A stretch of 64,000 bases of DNA, taken from assembly GCA_902801845.1 (NCBI GenBank), contig CADCJW010000002.1:124001-188000 (forward strand), in the 5' to 3' direction. Made by a program: the position numbers and the translations under genes. The notes under the pieces are model-generated. The model had not been told where the DNA came from. It was given only the letters and a program-made list of their open reading frames with translations, and made no database searches. Shown here piece by piece: positions 1 to 7,175 of this stretch (the first letter of the stretch is position 1; every line of letters begins with the position of its first letter). This DNA is from an uncultured Eubacteriales bacterium (GTDB lineage: Bacteria > Bacillota > Clostridia > Christensenellales > CAG-138).

Positions 1-314
1 TTTTCATACATCTCCTTGGCGAAGCGGAGCAGTTCCATGGTCTCGGAGGAAACGGTCACGGGCTTCACCCCCGCGGCAGCCTGGAGCCATCCTATATCGC
101 TGAAGGGAGAATAGGCGTCCAGCAGGTCGCTGAGCCGCCGGATCTCGGAAAAGGCCGCGTCCAGGTCCGCCGCCCGGGCCCCGTAGAGGGTCAGGGTAAC
201 CACCGTGTCCAAAAGGTAGTCCGTGCGGGAAAGGGGCTGCCCGGCTTTGGTGCAGCCGCCCAACAGGGACAGGCACAGCAGCGCCGCCAGCAAAAGTGCG
301 ATCGTTTTGCGCAT
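1..314 (-). CDS. apbE: ApbE-family FAD:protein FMN transferase lipoprotein, N-terminal part
   Basis: The gene runs off the left edge, so only the first 104 codons are present. Translation of the complement starts at the ATG at 314 behind a GGGAGGGA ribosome site and gives a lipoprotein signal with lipobox LLGGC (Cys21), then the ApbE N-terminal signature LLDTVVTLTLYG (residues 34-45) and the stretch around DLLDAYSPFSDIGWL. ApbE enzymes use FAD to attach FMN covalently to Thr of partner flavoproteins outside the membrane (known of the family). The catalytic part lies beyond the window. It is divergent from the barnase gene with overlapping promoters. Confidence 0.88.
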   Translation of the reverse strand, partial: MRKTIALLLAALLCLSLLGGCTKAGQPLSRTDYLLDTVVTLTLYGARAADLDAAFSEIRRLSDLLDAYSPFSDIGWLQAAAGVKPVTVSSETMELLRFAKEMYE

Positions 315-344
315 GGCCGTCCCTCCCCTCGTTTCTTTTAGGAT

Positions 345-373
345 AGTATACTCTTTTTCTTTCCGTTGCACAA
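345..373 (-). promoter_or_regulatory. apbE promoter, overlapping the divergent barnase promoter
   Basis: On the complement the -35 is TTGTGC (368-373) and the -10 TATACT (345-350) with a 17-bp spacer. The -35 shares four bases with the -35 of the barnase promoter, because TTGTGCAA is a near-palindrome. Confidence 0.75.
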
Positions 374-394
374 TGGGGTCCCGGGGTGTATACT
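366..394 (+). promoter_or_regulatory. Barnase promoter giving an apparently leaderless transcript
   Basis: -35 TTGCAC (366-371), 17-bp spacer, -10 TATACT (389-394). Only six bases (GAGGGC) separate the -10 from the ATG at 401, so transcription should start at or within a base or two of the start codon. Confidence 0.75.
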
Positions 395-400
395 GAGGGC

Positions 401-1021
401 ATGAAAAAGGTCTTGTCCCTATGGCTCATACTGCTGCTGGTCCTGGCCGCCGGCTGCGCCCCCAAGCCCGCCCAAAGCGAGTTCGTCCAGCCGACGGACC
501 CGCCAGCTACGGCTGCGCCCACGGAAGCGCCCGTGGATGAAAGTCTCATCCTGCTGACGGAAGCCCCCGGGCAGGAAACGCCTGCGCCCGTAGAGTCCCC
601 CGCGCCCACGGATGCGCCGCAGCCCACGGATGCGCCCACCCCCTCCCCCGCCCCGAAGGGGACCGAGAGCCCGGTGCAGTATGGCGAGGACTACGACGAC
701 AAGGACCGGGTGGCCCTGTATCTGCACCTTTTCGGGGAGCTGCCGCCCCACTTCATCACCAAGAAGCAGGCCCAGGCGTTGGGCTGGTCCGGCGGCGAGG
801 TGGAGGAGTTCCGCTCGGGGGCGGCCATCGGCGGGGACTACTTCGGCAACTATGAGGGGTTGCTCCCCAAGAAGAAGGGCCGCAAATACTACGAGTGCGA
901 CATCGGCACCGTGGGGAAGCGGTCCCGGGGAGCCAAGCGCATCATCTTTTCCAACGACGGCCTCGTCTACTACACCGACGATCATTACGAAAGCTTCACC
1001 TTGCTGTACGGGGAGGAATGA
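401..1021 (+). CDS. Barnase-family ribonuclease, membrane-anchored lipoprotein
   Basis: 206 residues. Residues 1-19 are a lipoprotein signal with lipobox LAAG-Cys19; residues 20 to about 95 are a Pro/Thr/Ala-rich linker; the rest is a barnase-type guanyl-specific RNase domain (PHFITKKQAQALGW, IGGDYFGNYEGLLP). The barnase catalytic triad Glu73/Arg87/His102 is matched by Glu165, Arg180 and His195 with almost the same spacing. Start at 401 is chosen because it begins the signal peptide; the six bases before it hold no proper ribosome site and follow a -10 directly. Barnases are usually freely secreted, so a lipid anchor on a long linker is unusual. The inhibitor gene follows after three bases. 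Confidence 0.93.
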   Translation: MKKVLSLWLILLLVLAAGCAPKPAQSEFVQPTDPPATAAPTEAPVDESLILLTEAPGQETPAPVESPAPTDAPQPTDAPTPSPAPKGTESPVQYGEDYDDKDRVALYLHLFGELPPHFITKKQAQALGWSGGEVEEFRSGAAIGGDYFGNYEGLLPKKKGRKYYECDIGTVGKRSRGAKRIIFSNDGLVYYTDDHYESFTLLYGEE

Positions 1022-1024
1022 ACC

Positions 1025-1279
1025 ATGCTGATCCTGTGCGACTTCGCCCGATTCAATACGCCCGACGCGGTCTATGATTATCTTGCGGCCGAGCTGCGCT
1101 TTCCCGCCTATTTCGGCCGGAACCTGGACGCCCTCCACGACTGCCTGACGGACATTGGCGCCCCCACCCGATTGATCCTCACCGGCACGGAGGCCCCCGT
1201 GGCCCAGCGGTTTTTGCCCGTCCTTCGGGACGCGGCGAAGCAAAACCGGTATCTCAGCTTGGAGATCCACCGGGAATAG
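1025..1279 (+). CDS. Barstar-family ribonuclease inhibitor
   Basis: 84 residues, close to the 90 of barstar. The RNase-contact helix is visible as YFGRNLDALHD (29-39), and Asp35 and Asp39, which in barstar plug the barnase active site, fall at the same numbers. It has no signal peptide and would protect the cytoplasm from the RNase encoded three bases upstream. The pair is followed by a strong terminator, so it forms a closed two-gene operon. Confidence 0.93.
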   Translation: MLILCDFARFNTPDAVYDYLAAELRFPAYFGRNLDALHDCLTDIGAPTRLILTGTEAPVAQRFLPVLRDAAKQNRYLSLEIHRE

Positions 1280-1301
1280 GGCCTTAAGAACCCGCTTTCT
1301 G

Positions 1302-1334
1302 ACGGAGGATTTCGAAAAAATCCTCCGTTTTTTT
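1302..1334 (+). terminator. Intrinsic terminator of the barnase-barstar operon
   Basis: ACGGAGGATTT (1302-1312) pairs perfectly with AAATCCTCCGT (1318-1328) around a five-base loop, followed by seven T. Confidence 0.93.
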
Positions 1335-1405
1335 ATTTCCTTTTGGGAAAAGTTCTGCTATACTGTTAAAGTTATGAATCTGAGCGCCATAGGAAGGAGA
1401 GACCT

Positions 1406-3097
1406 ATGAACTATACTGAAGCTGTGGCCGCGGCCCTGAAGGGGTGCGTGGAGCTGCCGGAGGAGGAGCTGTTCGCCCTGCTGGAGACCCCCAAGAACCC
1501 CAGCATGGGGGACATCGCCTTCCCCTGCTTCAAGCTTTCCAAGCTCCTGCGCAAGGCCCCCAACGCCATCGCCGCGGAGCTGAAGGAGAAGATCGTCCTG
1601 CCCGCCGGCATCGAGAGAGCGGAGGCCGTGGGCCCCTATCTGAACTTTTTCATCGAGAAGGGGCAGCAGGCCCAGACCGTGCTCACGAAGGTGCTGGACG
1701 CGGGCAAGGCCTACGGCGGCTCCGACGAGGGCAAGGGCCGGCACGTGGTGCTGGACTATTCCTCCATCAACATCGCCAAGCCCTTCGGCTTCCACCATCT
1801 GCCCAGCACCGCCATCGGCAACGCCCTCTACCGCATCTATCGGCATCTTGGGTACGACCCGGTGGGCGTGAACCACCTGGGGGACTGGGGCACCCAGTTC
1901 GGGAAGATGATCGTGGCCTACAGGAAGTGGGGCGAAAAGCCCGTGGACCAATACGGCATCCGGGAGCTGGTGGACCTGTACGTCCGCTACCACAAGGAGG
2001 CGGAGGAGCACCCCGAGATGGACGAGGAGGCCCGCGCCTGGTTCCATAGGATCGAGACCGGGGACGAGGAGGCCGTGGCCCTCTGGAAGCAGATGAAGGA
2101 CGCCACCATCCGGGAGGTGAAGAAGACCTACGCCCGCATGGGGGTCCAGTTCGACAGCTGGGCCGGGGAATCCTTCTACGAGGACAAGATGGAGCCCGTC
2201 ATCCGGGAGCTGAAGGAGAAGGGCATCAGCAAGCTCGATAAGGGGGCCACCATCGTGGACCTTTCCGAATGGAACATGCCCCCCTGCATCATCCTCAAGA
2301 GCGACGGCAGCACCATCTACGCCACCCGCGACCTGGCCGCCGCCTGCTATCGGAAGGAGACCTACGACTTCGCCAAGCTCCTCTACGTAGTGGCCTACCA
2401 GCAGGATCTGCACTTCAAGCAGATCTTCAAGGTCCTGGAGCTCATGGGAAGGGACTGGGTCAAAGACTGCGTCCACGTGAACTTCGGCATGGTAAGCATG
2501 GAGGGCGGCGCCTTCCACACGCGGGAGGGGAAGGTCCTGTATCTCGACGACGTGCTGGACGCGGCGGTGGAGAAGACCTACGAGATCATCTGTGAGAAGA
2601 GCCCGGATCTGGAGGACAAGCGCTCGGCGGCGGAGGCCGTGGGCGTGGGCGCGGTGATCTGGGGGGCCCTCTACAACTCCCGGATCAAGGACGTGGTCTT
2701 CAGTTACGACAAGGTCCTGAACTTCGACGGGGAGACGGGCCCCTACGCCCAGTACACCCACGCCCGGTGCTGCTCCGTGCTCCGCAAGGCCGGCGGCTAC
2801 GATCGGGGGGCGCTGGACGCCTCCGTCCTCTCCGACCCCTATTCCCTGGCGCTTTTGAAGGCCATCGACGGCTTCCCCGCCGCCGTGAAGGCCGCGGGCG
2901 AAAAGTACGAGCCCTATCTGGTGGCCCGGGCGGTCATGGCCGTCTGCACCGCCATGAACAAGTTTTACTATGAGATCCGCATCATGGCGGACGACGAAAA
3001 GGAACGGACGGCCCGCCTCGCCCTCACCGACGCGGCGCGGCAGACCATCGAGATCGGACTGAATCTGCTGGGCATCCAGGCCCCGGAAAGGATGTAA
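1406..3097 (+). CDS. argS: Arginyl-tRNA synthetase
   Basis: 563 residues, the usual ArgRS length. It charges tRNA-Arg with arginine in the cytoplasm. The N-terminal Add-1 domain is followed by the class I Rossmann fold with the typical NHLGDWGTQFGKMI block and a C-terminal anticodon-binding region ending in LLGIQAPERM. The ATG at 1406 follows GGAAGGAG. The HIGH signature is altered: the usual KPFHxGHLRST is KPF-Gly128-Phe-His-His131-LPST, so the first His is Gly and the Gly is His. The KMSK-like loop reads FHTREGK. A TATACT box at 1359-1364 is a likely -10, with no clear -35. No T-box leader fits in the 70-base gap before it. serS follows after three bases. Confidence 0.95.
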   Translation: MNYTEAVAAALKGCVELPEEELFALLETPKNPSMGDIAFPCFKLSKLLRKAPNAIAAELKEKIVLPAGIERAEAVGPYLNFFIEKGQQAQTVLTKVLDAGKAYGGSDEGKGRHVVLDYSSINIAKPFGFHHLPSTAIGNALYRIYRHLGYDPVGVNHLGDWGTQFGKMIVAYRKWGEKPVDQYGIRELVDLYVRYHKEAEEHPEMDEEARAWFHRIETGDEEAVALWKQMKDATIREVKKTYARMGVQFDSWAGESFYEDKMEPVIRELKEKGISKLDKGATIVDLSEWNMPPCIILKSDGSTIYATRDLAAACYRKETYDFAKLLYVVAYQQDLHFKQIFKVLELMGRDWVKDCVHVNFGMVSMEGGAFHTREGKVLYLDDVLDAAVEKTYEIICEKSPDLEDKRSAAEAVGVGAVIWGALYNSRIKDVVFSYDKVLNFDGETGPYAQYTHARCCSVLRKAGGYDRGALDASVLSDPYSLALLKAIDGFPAAVKAAGEKYEPYLVARAVMAVCTAMNKFYYEIRIMADDEKERTARLALTDAARQTIEIGLNLLGIQAPERM

Positions 3098-3100
3098 ACT

Positions 3101-4384
3101 ATGATCGATATCAAGCTGTTACGCACCGACCCCGACATGGTGCGGGAGAACATCAAGAAGAAGTTCCAGGATGAGAAGCTCCCCCTGGTGGACGAGGTGA
3201 TCGCCCTCGATAAGGAATACCGGGAGGCCGTGACCCGCTGCGACTATCTCCGCAACCAGCGGAACGTGATCAGCAAGCGGATCGGCATGCTCATGCACGA
3301 GGGCAAGCGGGACGAGGCGGAGGCGACCAAGAAGCAGGTCACCGCCATGGCCGACGAGATGGCCGCCCTCACCGCCCGGGAGGACGAGCTCCAAACCGAG
3401 ATCAGAAAGCGCATGCTGGTGATCCCCCAGATCATCGACCCCTCCGTGCCCATCGGCAGGGACGATTCCGAGAACGTGGAGATCGAGCGCTTCGGGGAGC
3501 CGGTGGTGCCGGACTTCCCCATCCCCTACCACACGGACATCATGAAACAGTTCAACGGCATCGAGCTGGACGCGGCCCGGGACAAGATCAGCGGCAACGG
3601 GTTCTACTACCTCTGCGGCGACATCGCCCGGCTCCATTCCGCCGTCCTCTCCTACGCCCGGGATTTCATGATCGACCGGGGCTATACCTACTACATCCCC
3701 CCCTTCATGATCCACTCCAGCGTGGTGAACGGGGTCATGAGCTTCTCCGAGATGGAGAACATGATGTATAAGATCGAGGGCGAGGACCTGTACCTCATCG
3801 GCACCAGCGAGCACTCCATGATCGGCAAGTTCATCGACTCCTTCCTGGAGGAGGAGAGCCTGCCCCAGCGGCTCACCAGCTACAGCCCCTGCTTCCGCAA
3901 GGAGGTGGGCGCCCACGGCATCGAGGAGCGGGGCGTGTACCGCATCCACCAGTTCGAGAAGCAGGAGATGATCATCGTCTGCAAGCCCGAGGACAGCCCC
4001 AGGATGTTCGACGAGCTGTGGAGGAACACGGTGGACTTCTTCCGCTCCCTGGAGATCCCGGTCAGGACGCTGGAGTGCTGCTCCGGCGACCTTGCGGACC
4101 TGAAGGTGAAGAGCCTCGACGTGGAGGCCTGGTCCCCCCGACAGCAGAAGTACTTCGAGGTGGGCAGCTGTTCCAATCTGGGCGACGCGCAGGCGAGGCG
4201 CCTGGGCATCCGGATCAAGAACAAGCAGAAGGGCAACTACTTCGCCCACACCCTGAACAACACGGTGGTGGCCCCGCCCCGGATGCTCATCGCCTTCCTG
4301 GAGAACCACCTGCAGGAAGACGGGACCGTGACTATCCCCGAGGTTTTGAGACCCTATATGGGTGGAAAGGATCATTTGGGCTGA
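3101..4384 (+). CDS. serS: Seryl-tRNA synthetase
   Basis: 427 residues. Cytoplasmic class II synthetase charging tRNA-Ser and tRNA-Sec. Residues about 1-110 form the tRNA-binding coiled coil (charged helices around EYREAVTRCDYLRNQRNVISKR split by a loop). The catalytic domain carries motif 2 (CFRKEVGAHG...YRIHQFEK) and motif 3 region (VEAWSPRQQKYFEVGSCSN, then NNTVVAPPRMLIAFLENH). The ribosome site AAAGGA lies in the end of argS and the two genes are separated by three bases, so they are co-transcribed. Confidence 0.96.
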   Translation: MIDIKLLRTDPDMVRENIKKKFQDEKLPLVDEVIALDKEYREAVTRCDYLRNQRNVISKRIGMLMHEGKRDEAEATKKQVTAMADEMAALTAREDELQTEIRKRMLVIPQIIDPSVPIGRDDSENVEIERFGEPVVPDFPIPYHTDIMKQFNGIELDAARDKISGNGFYYLCGDIARLHSAVLSYARDFMIDRGYTYYIPPFMIHSSVVNGVMSFSEMENMMYKIEGEDLYLIGTSEHSMIGKFIDSFLEEESLPQRLTSYSPCFRKEVGAHGIEERGVYRIHQFEKQEMIIVCKPEDSPRMFDELWRNTVDFFRSLEIPVRTLECCSGDLADLKVKSLDVEAWSPRQQKYFEVGSCSNLGDAQARRLGIRIKNKQKGNYFAHTLNNTVVAPPRMLIAFLENHLQEDGTVTIPEVLRPYMGGKDHLG

Positions 4385-4415
4385 TCTGTCGCGAACCCCG
4401 GATTTTGACAAACAG

Positions 4416-4442
4416 AAACGGCGCCATATGGCGCCGTTTTTT
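4416..4442. terminator. Bidirectional terminator between serS and the LysR gene
   Basis: A perfect 24-base palindrome (4416-4439; half-site AAACGGCGCCAT) with A-run on one side and T-run on the other serves both converging genes; the LysR stop codon begins at 4443. Confidence 0.9.
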
Positions 4443-5345
4443 CTATGACCCAAGCTTTCCGGGAGATCCCGGGCCCTTTTTCGGCACATGGCTCACCACG
4501 AAGTCCGCGAACAGGCGGGTGGCCGGGCTTTGCTGGCCCGCCTCTGTGACGGCCAGGGCGATGGTGCGGCTGGCCTGGGGTTTAAGTTCCAGGGCCGCAA
4601 TGTTGTCCCGCCGTCCCTGCAGCAGCAGCTCCGGCATGATGGCGATGCCCAGCCCCTGCTCCACCATGGCGATGATGGCGTAGTCGTCCTTGGTGACGAA
4701 GCGAACGTTGGGCCGGATGTCCTCTGCGTCCAGGGCCCGACGAAGGTCCTGGTCGGAGCTCTCCAGCAGGGAGATGAAGGACTCCTGCCGGGCGAAGCTG
4801 ATGGGGAAACAGGGCAGGTTGGCCAAAGGATGATCCTTGGGCAGGATCACCAGGAGCCTGTCCTTCATGAGGGGCGTCACCTGTCCGGGCGCCCGGGTAG
4901 GCAGGGACACGAACCCCAGGTCCACGGCGCCCTCCTCCAGCCACTGTTCCACGTCATGATAATCCCCGTTCAGGAGTTTGAAGCGGATGTGGGGGTGCTC
5001 CTCCTGGAACGCCTTCAGGATGGCGGGAAGCCAGTGGACGGCCACGGAAGTGAAGGTGCCGATGCGGATGGTGCCCGTAGACAGGCCGTGGATGGAGGAC
5101 ACGGTCTCCCGGAGCTGCGCCTCAGCGGACAGGATCTTTCGCACCGAGGGAAGAACCTTCTTTCCCTCCTCGGTAAGCCGCACGCCAGCCCGGCTGCGCC
5201 GCAGCAGCGGGAAGCCGAACTGTTCCTCCAGGGAGGAGAGGGCGTGGCTCACGGCGGACTGGGTCAGCCCCAGATCCTCGGCAGCCCGACTCACGCTGCC
5301 GGTCTCCAGCGTGCGGAGAAATATCTCATATTTCTGAATGCTCAT
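4443..5345 (-). CDS. LysR-family transcriptional regulator
   Basis: 300 residues. Residues 1-60 are the winged helix-turn-helix (FLRTLETGSVSRAAEDLGLTQSAVSHALSSLE), followed by a linker helix and the periplasmic-binding-like effector domain (about 90-295; STGTIRIGTFTSVAVHWLP). It is divergent from the putP-like gene with a 188-bp shared regulatory region that holds two matching palindromes, so it probably controls that transporter and itself. The effector is unknown; the CynR/CysB-like fold gives no ligand. The ribosome site before 5345 is poor. Confidence 0.93.
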   Translation of the reverse strand: MSIQKYEIFLRTLETGSVSRAAEDLGLTQSAVSHALSSLEEQFGFPLLRRSRAGVRLTEEGKKVLPSVRKILSAEAQLRETVSSIHGLSTGTIRIGTFTSVAVHWLPAILKAFQEEHPHIRFKLLNGDYHDVEQWLEEGAVDLGFVSLPTRAPGQVTPLMKDRLLVILPKDHPLANLPCFPISFARQESFISLLESSDQDLRRALDAEDIRPNVRFVTKDDYAIIAMVEQGLGIAIMPELLLQGRRDNIAALELKPQASRTIALAVTEAGQQSPATRLFADFVVSHVPKKGPGSPGKLGS

Positions 5346-5355
5346 TTTCCATCAC

Positions 5356-5370
5356 ATGAAAAAAATTCAT
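5356..5370. promoter_or_regulatory. Putative LysR operator 1
   Basis: ATGAAAAAAATTCAT, a T-N11-A palindrome of LysR-box type in the leader of the LysR gene. It matches operator 2 (5502-5516) at 13 of 15 positions. Confidence 0.65.
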
Positions 5371-5400
5371 ACTTATTCGACCCTGGGTGACGCTTCGTAC

Positions 5401-5429
5401 AGTATACACGAAAAATCTTTAAAAATCAA
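5401..5429 (-). promoter_or_regulatory. LysR gene promoter
   Basis: Complement: -35 TTGATT (5424-5429), 17-bp spacer, -10 TATACT (5401-5406). Confidence 0.7.
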
Positions 5430-5451
5430 TAAAAATGTCAAAAAACGGTAC

Positions 5452-5480
5452 TTGAACCCATGGGATAATTGTCCTATACT
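5452..5480 (+). promoter_or_regulatory. putP-like gene promoter
   Basis: -35 TTGAAC (5452-5457), 17-bp spacer, -10 TATACT (5475-5480). The second LysR-type palindrome lies downstream of it, in the leader. Confidence 0.72.
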
Positions 5481-5501
5481 ACAGAACAAAATTATGATCG
5501 C

Positions 5502-5516
5502 ATGAACAAAACTCAT
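5502..5516. promoter_or_regulatory. Putative LysR operator 2
   Basis: ATGAACAAAACTCAT, extended by flanking GC pairs to a longer inverted repeat (GCATGA-N7-TCATGC), between the -10 and the ribosome site of the transporter gene. Occupation here would be expected to block rather than aid transcription. Confidence 0.65.
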
Positions 5517-5533
5517 GCAAAAGGGAGGTCACG

Positions 5534-7063
5534 ATGCAACATGTCGAATGGATCATGCTGGGCACCATATTGGTCTATATGGCCCTGATCGTGGGCGTGG
5601 GGATCCTCTTCAGCCGGCGCGCCGGCAAGGGCGCCGACACCTTTTTCCTGGGCGGCCGATCCCTTGGCCCCTTCGTCACGGCCATGAGCGCCGAAGCCAG
5701 CGATATGTCCGGCTGGCTCCTTATGGGCATGCCGGGCCTGGCCCTTCTCTGCGGCACGGCAGAGGCTTTCTGGACGGCGCTGGGGTTGGCCATCGGCACC
5801 TATCTCAACTGGCTCATCGTGGCCAAGCGGCTTCGGCGATACACTGTCTTGACGAATTCCATCACCATCCCCGGCTTCTTCTCCCGCCGGTTCCGAGACG
5901 AAAAACACATTCTGTCCACCCTGGCGGCGATGGTGATCATCATCTTCTTCGTGCCCTACACGGCCTCCGGCTTCGTGACCTGCGGCAAGCTCTTCTCCAC
6001 CCTCTTCGGCATGGAGTATCGTCAAGCCATGCTCCTGTCCGCCGCCATCATCGTGCTGTACACGGCCCTGGGCGGCTTCCTGGCGGCCAGCGTCACCGAC
6101 TATCTGCAGGCAGTCCTCATGACCCTCGCCCTGCTGGCAGTCATCGGCTTCGGCCTTTCCTACGCCGGAGGCCTGTCCAACGTGACGGCCAACGCCAGGG
6201 CCATCCCCCAGTATCTCTGCCTCACCGCTGCGGCGGAGCAGGGCGCGGGCAGCTTCGGGTTCCTGCCCATCTTTTCCACCATGGCCTGGGGCCTCGGCTA
6301 CTTCGGCATGCCCCACGTGCTTCTTCGGTTCATGGCCATCCGCAGGGAGGGCGAGCTGAAGCTGGCCCGTCGGATCGGCTCTGTGTGGGTGGTGATCTCC
6401 ATGGGCGCCGCCATCTTGATCGGCATCATCGGCCGAACGCTCATGGACCAGGGATTGTTGGGCCCCTACGGCAGCACCTCCGAAAGCGAGACCATCATCG
6501 TGGCCATCGCCCATATCATCAGCCGCAACGGCCTGCTCCTGGCCATCCTGGCCGGGCTCATCCTGGCGGGCATCCTGGCCGCCACCATGTCCACCTCAGA
6601 TTCCCAGCTGCTGACGGCGGCTTCCGCCGTGTCGGAGGACCTGTTCAAGGGCATCTTCCGTTGGCGCATCGGCGAAAAGCCGAGCCTGTGGATCGCCCGA
6701 GGCACGGTGGTGGCCGTGTCCATCCTGGCGGCGGCCCTGGCCTACGATCCCGACAGTTCCGTCTTCAAAATCGTCTCCTTCTCCTGGGCGGGCTTCGGTG
6801 CCTCCTTCGGGCCGCTGATGCTCTTCTGTCTGTTCTGGAAGCGGACCACCCTTCAGGGCGCCGTGGCTGGCATGGCCACCGGCGGAGCCATGATCTTCCT
6901 GTGGAAGTTCCTGATCCGGCCCAAGGTGCCCTTCCTGGACTTCTATGAACTGCTGCCCGCTTTCCTGCTCTCCGCCCTGGTCATCTACCTCGTGTCCCTT
7001 TGGACCCCCGCCCCGGACGCTCAGGTGCAGGCGGAGTTCGACCGGGTCAGCGCCGCAGAATAA
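5534..7063 (+). CDS. putP: Sodium:solute symporter, PutP (proline) type
   Basis: 509 residues, typical of the SSS family, with about 13 hydrophobic segments from residue 8 on. Family blocks seen include FFLGGRSLGPFVTAMSAEASDMSGW and the sodium-site region AGILAATMSTSDSQLLTAAS. PutP imports L-proline with Na+; the substrate is inferred from overall resemblance and could be a related solute. ATG at 5534 follows AAGGGAGGT. Regulation by the divergent LysR protein is likely. A terminator follows directly. Confidence 0.9.
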   Translation: MQHVEWIMLGTILVYMALIVGVGILFSRRAGKGADTFFLGGRSLGPFVTAMSAEASDMSGWLLMGMPGLALLCGTAEAFWTALGLAIGTYLNWLIVAKRLRRYTVLTNSITIPGFFSRRFRDEKHILSTLAAMVIIIFFVPYTASGFVTCGKLFSTLFGMEYRQAMLLSAAIIVLYTALGGFLAASVTDYLQAVLMTLALLAVIGFGLSYAGGLSNVTANARAIPQYLCLTAAAEQGAGSFGFLPIFSTMAWGLGYFGMPHVLLRFMAIRREGELKLARRIGSVWVVISMGAAILIGIIGRTLMDQGLLGPYGSTSESETIIVAIAHIISRNGLLLAILAGLILAGILAATMSTSDSQLLTAASAVSEDLFKGIFRWRIGEKPSLWIARGTVVAVSILAAALAYDPDSSVFKIVSFSWAGFGASFGPLMLFCLFWKRTTLQGAVAGMATGGAMIFLWKFLIRPKVPFLDFYELLPAFLLSALVIYLVSLWTPAPDAQVQAEFDRVSAAE

Positions 7064-7077
7064 CGACCCTGCCCCTC

Positions 7078-7106
7078 GCCCACCGGGATGCCCGGTGGGC
7101 CTTTTC
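7078..7106 (+). terminator. Terminator of the putP-like gene
   Basis: GCCCACCGGG and CCCGGTGGGC pair around ATG (7078-7100), followed by CCTTTT. Confidence 0.88.
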
Positions 7107-7175
7107 CGTCATGTCTATTTACCATTTCCCCCGCATAGGCTATGGCGAAAAGAAACCCTATGGGAGGTCATAGCC

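Noticed and set aside
401..1279. Contact-dependent or polymorphic toxin-immunity module
   Set aside because: The barnase is a small stand-alone lipoprotein without delivery domains (no PT/RHS/LXG part), so only a barnase-barstar pair is supported.
1335..1405. T-box leader for argS-serS
   Set aside because: The gap after the barstar terminator is only about 70 bases and shows neither the T-box sequence nor an antiterminator.
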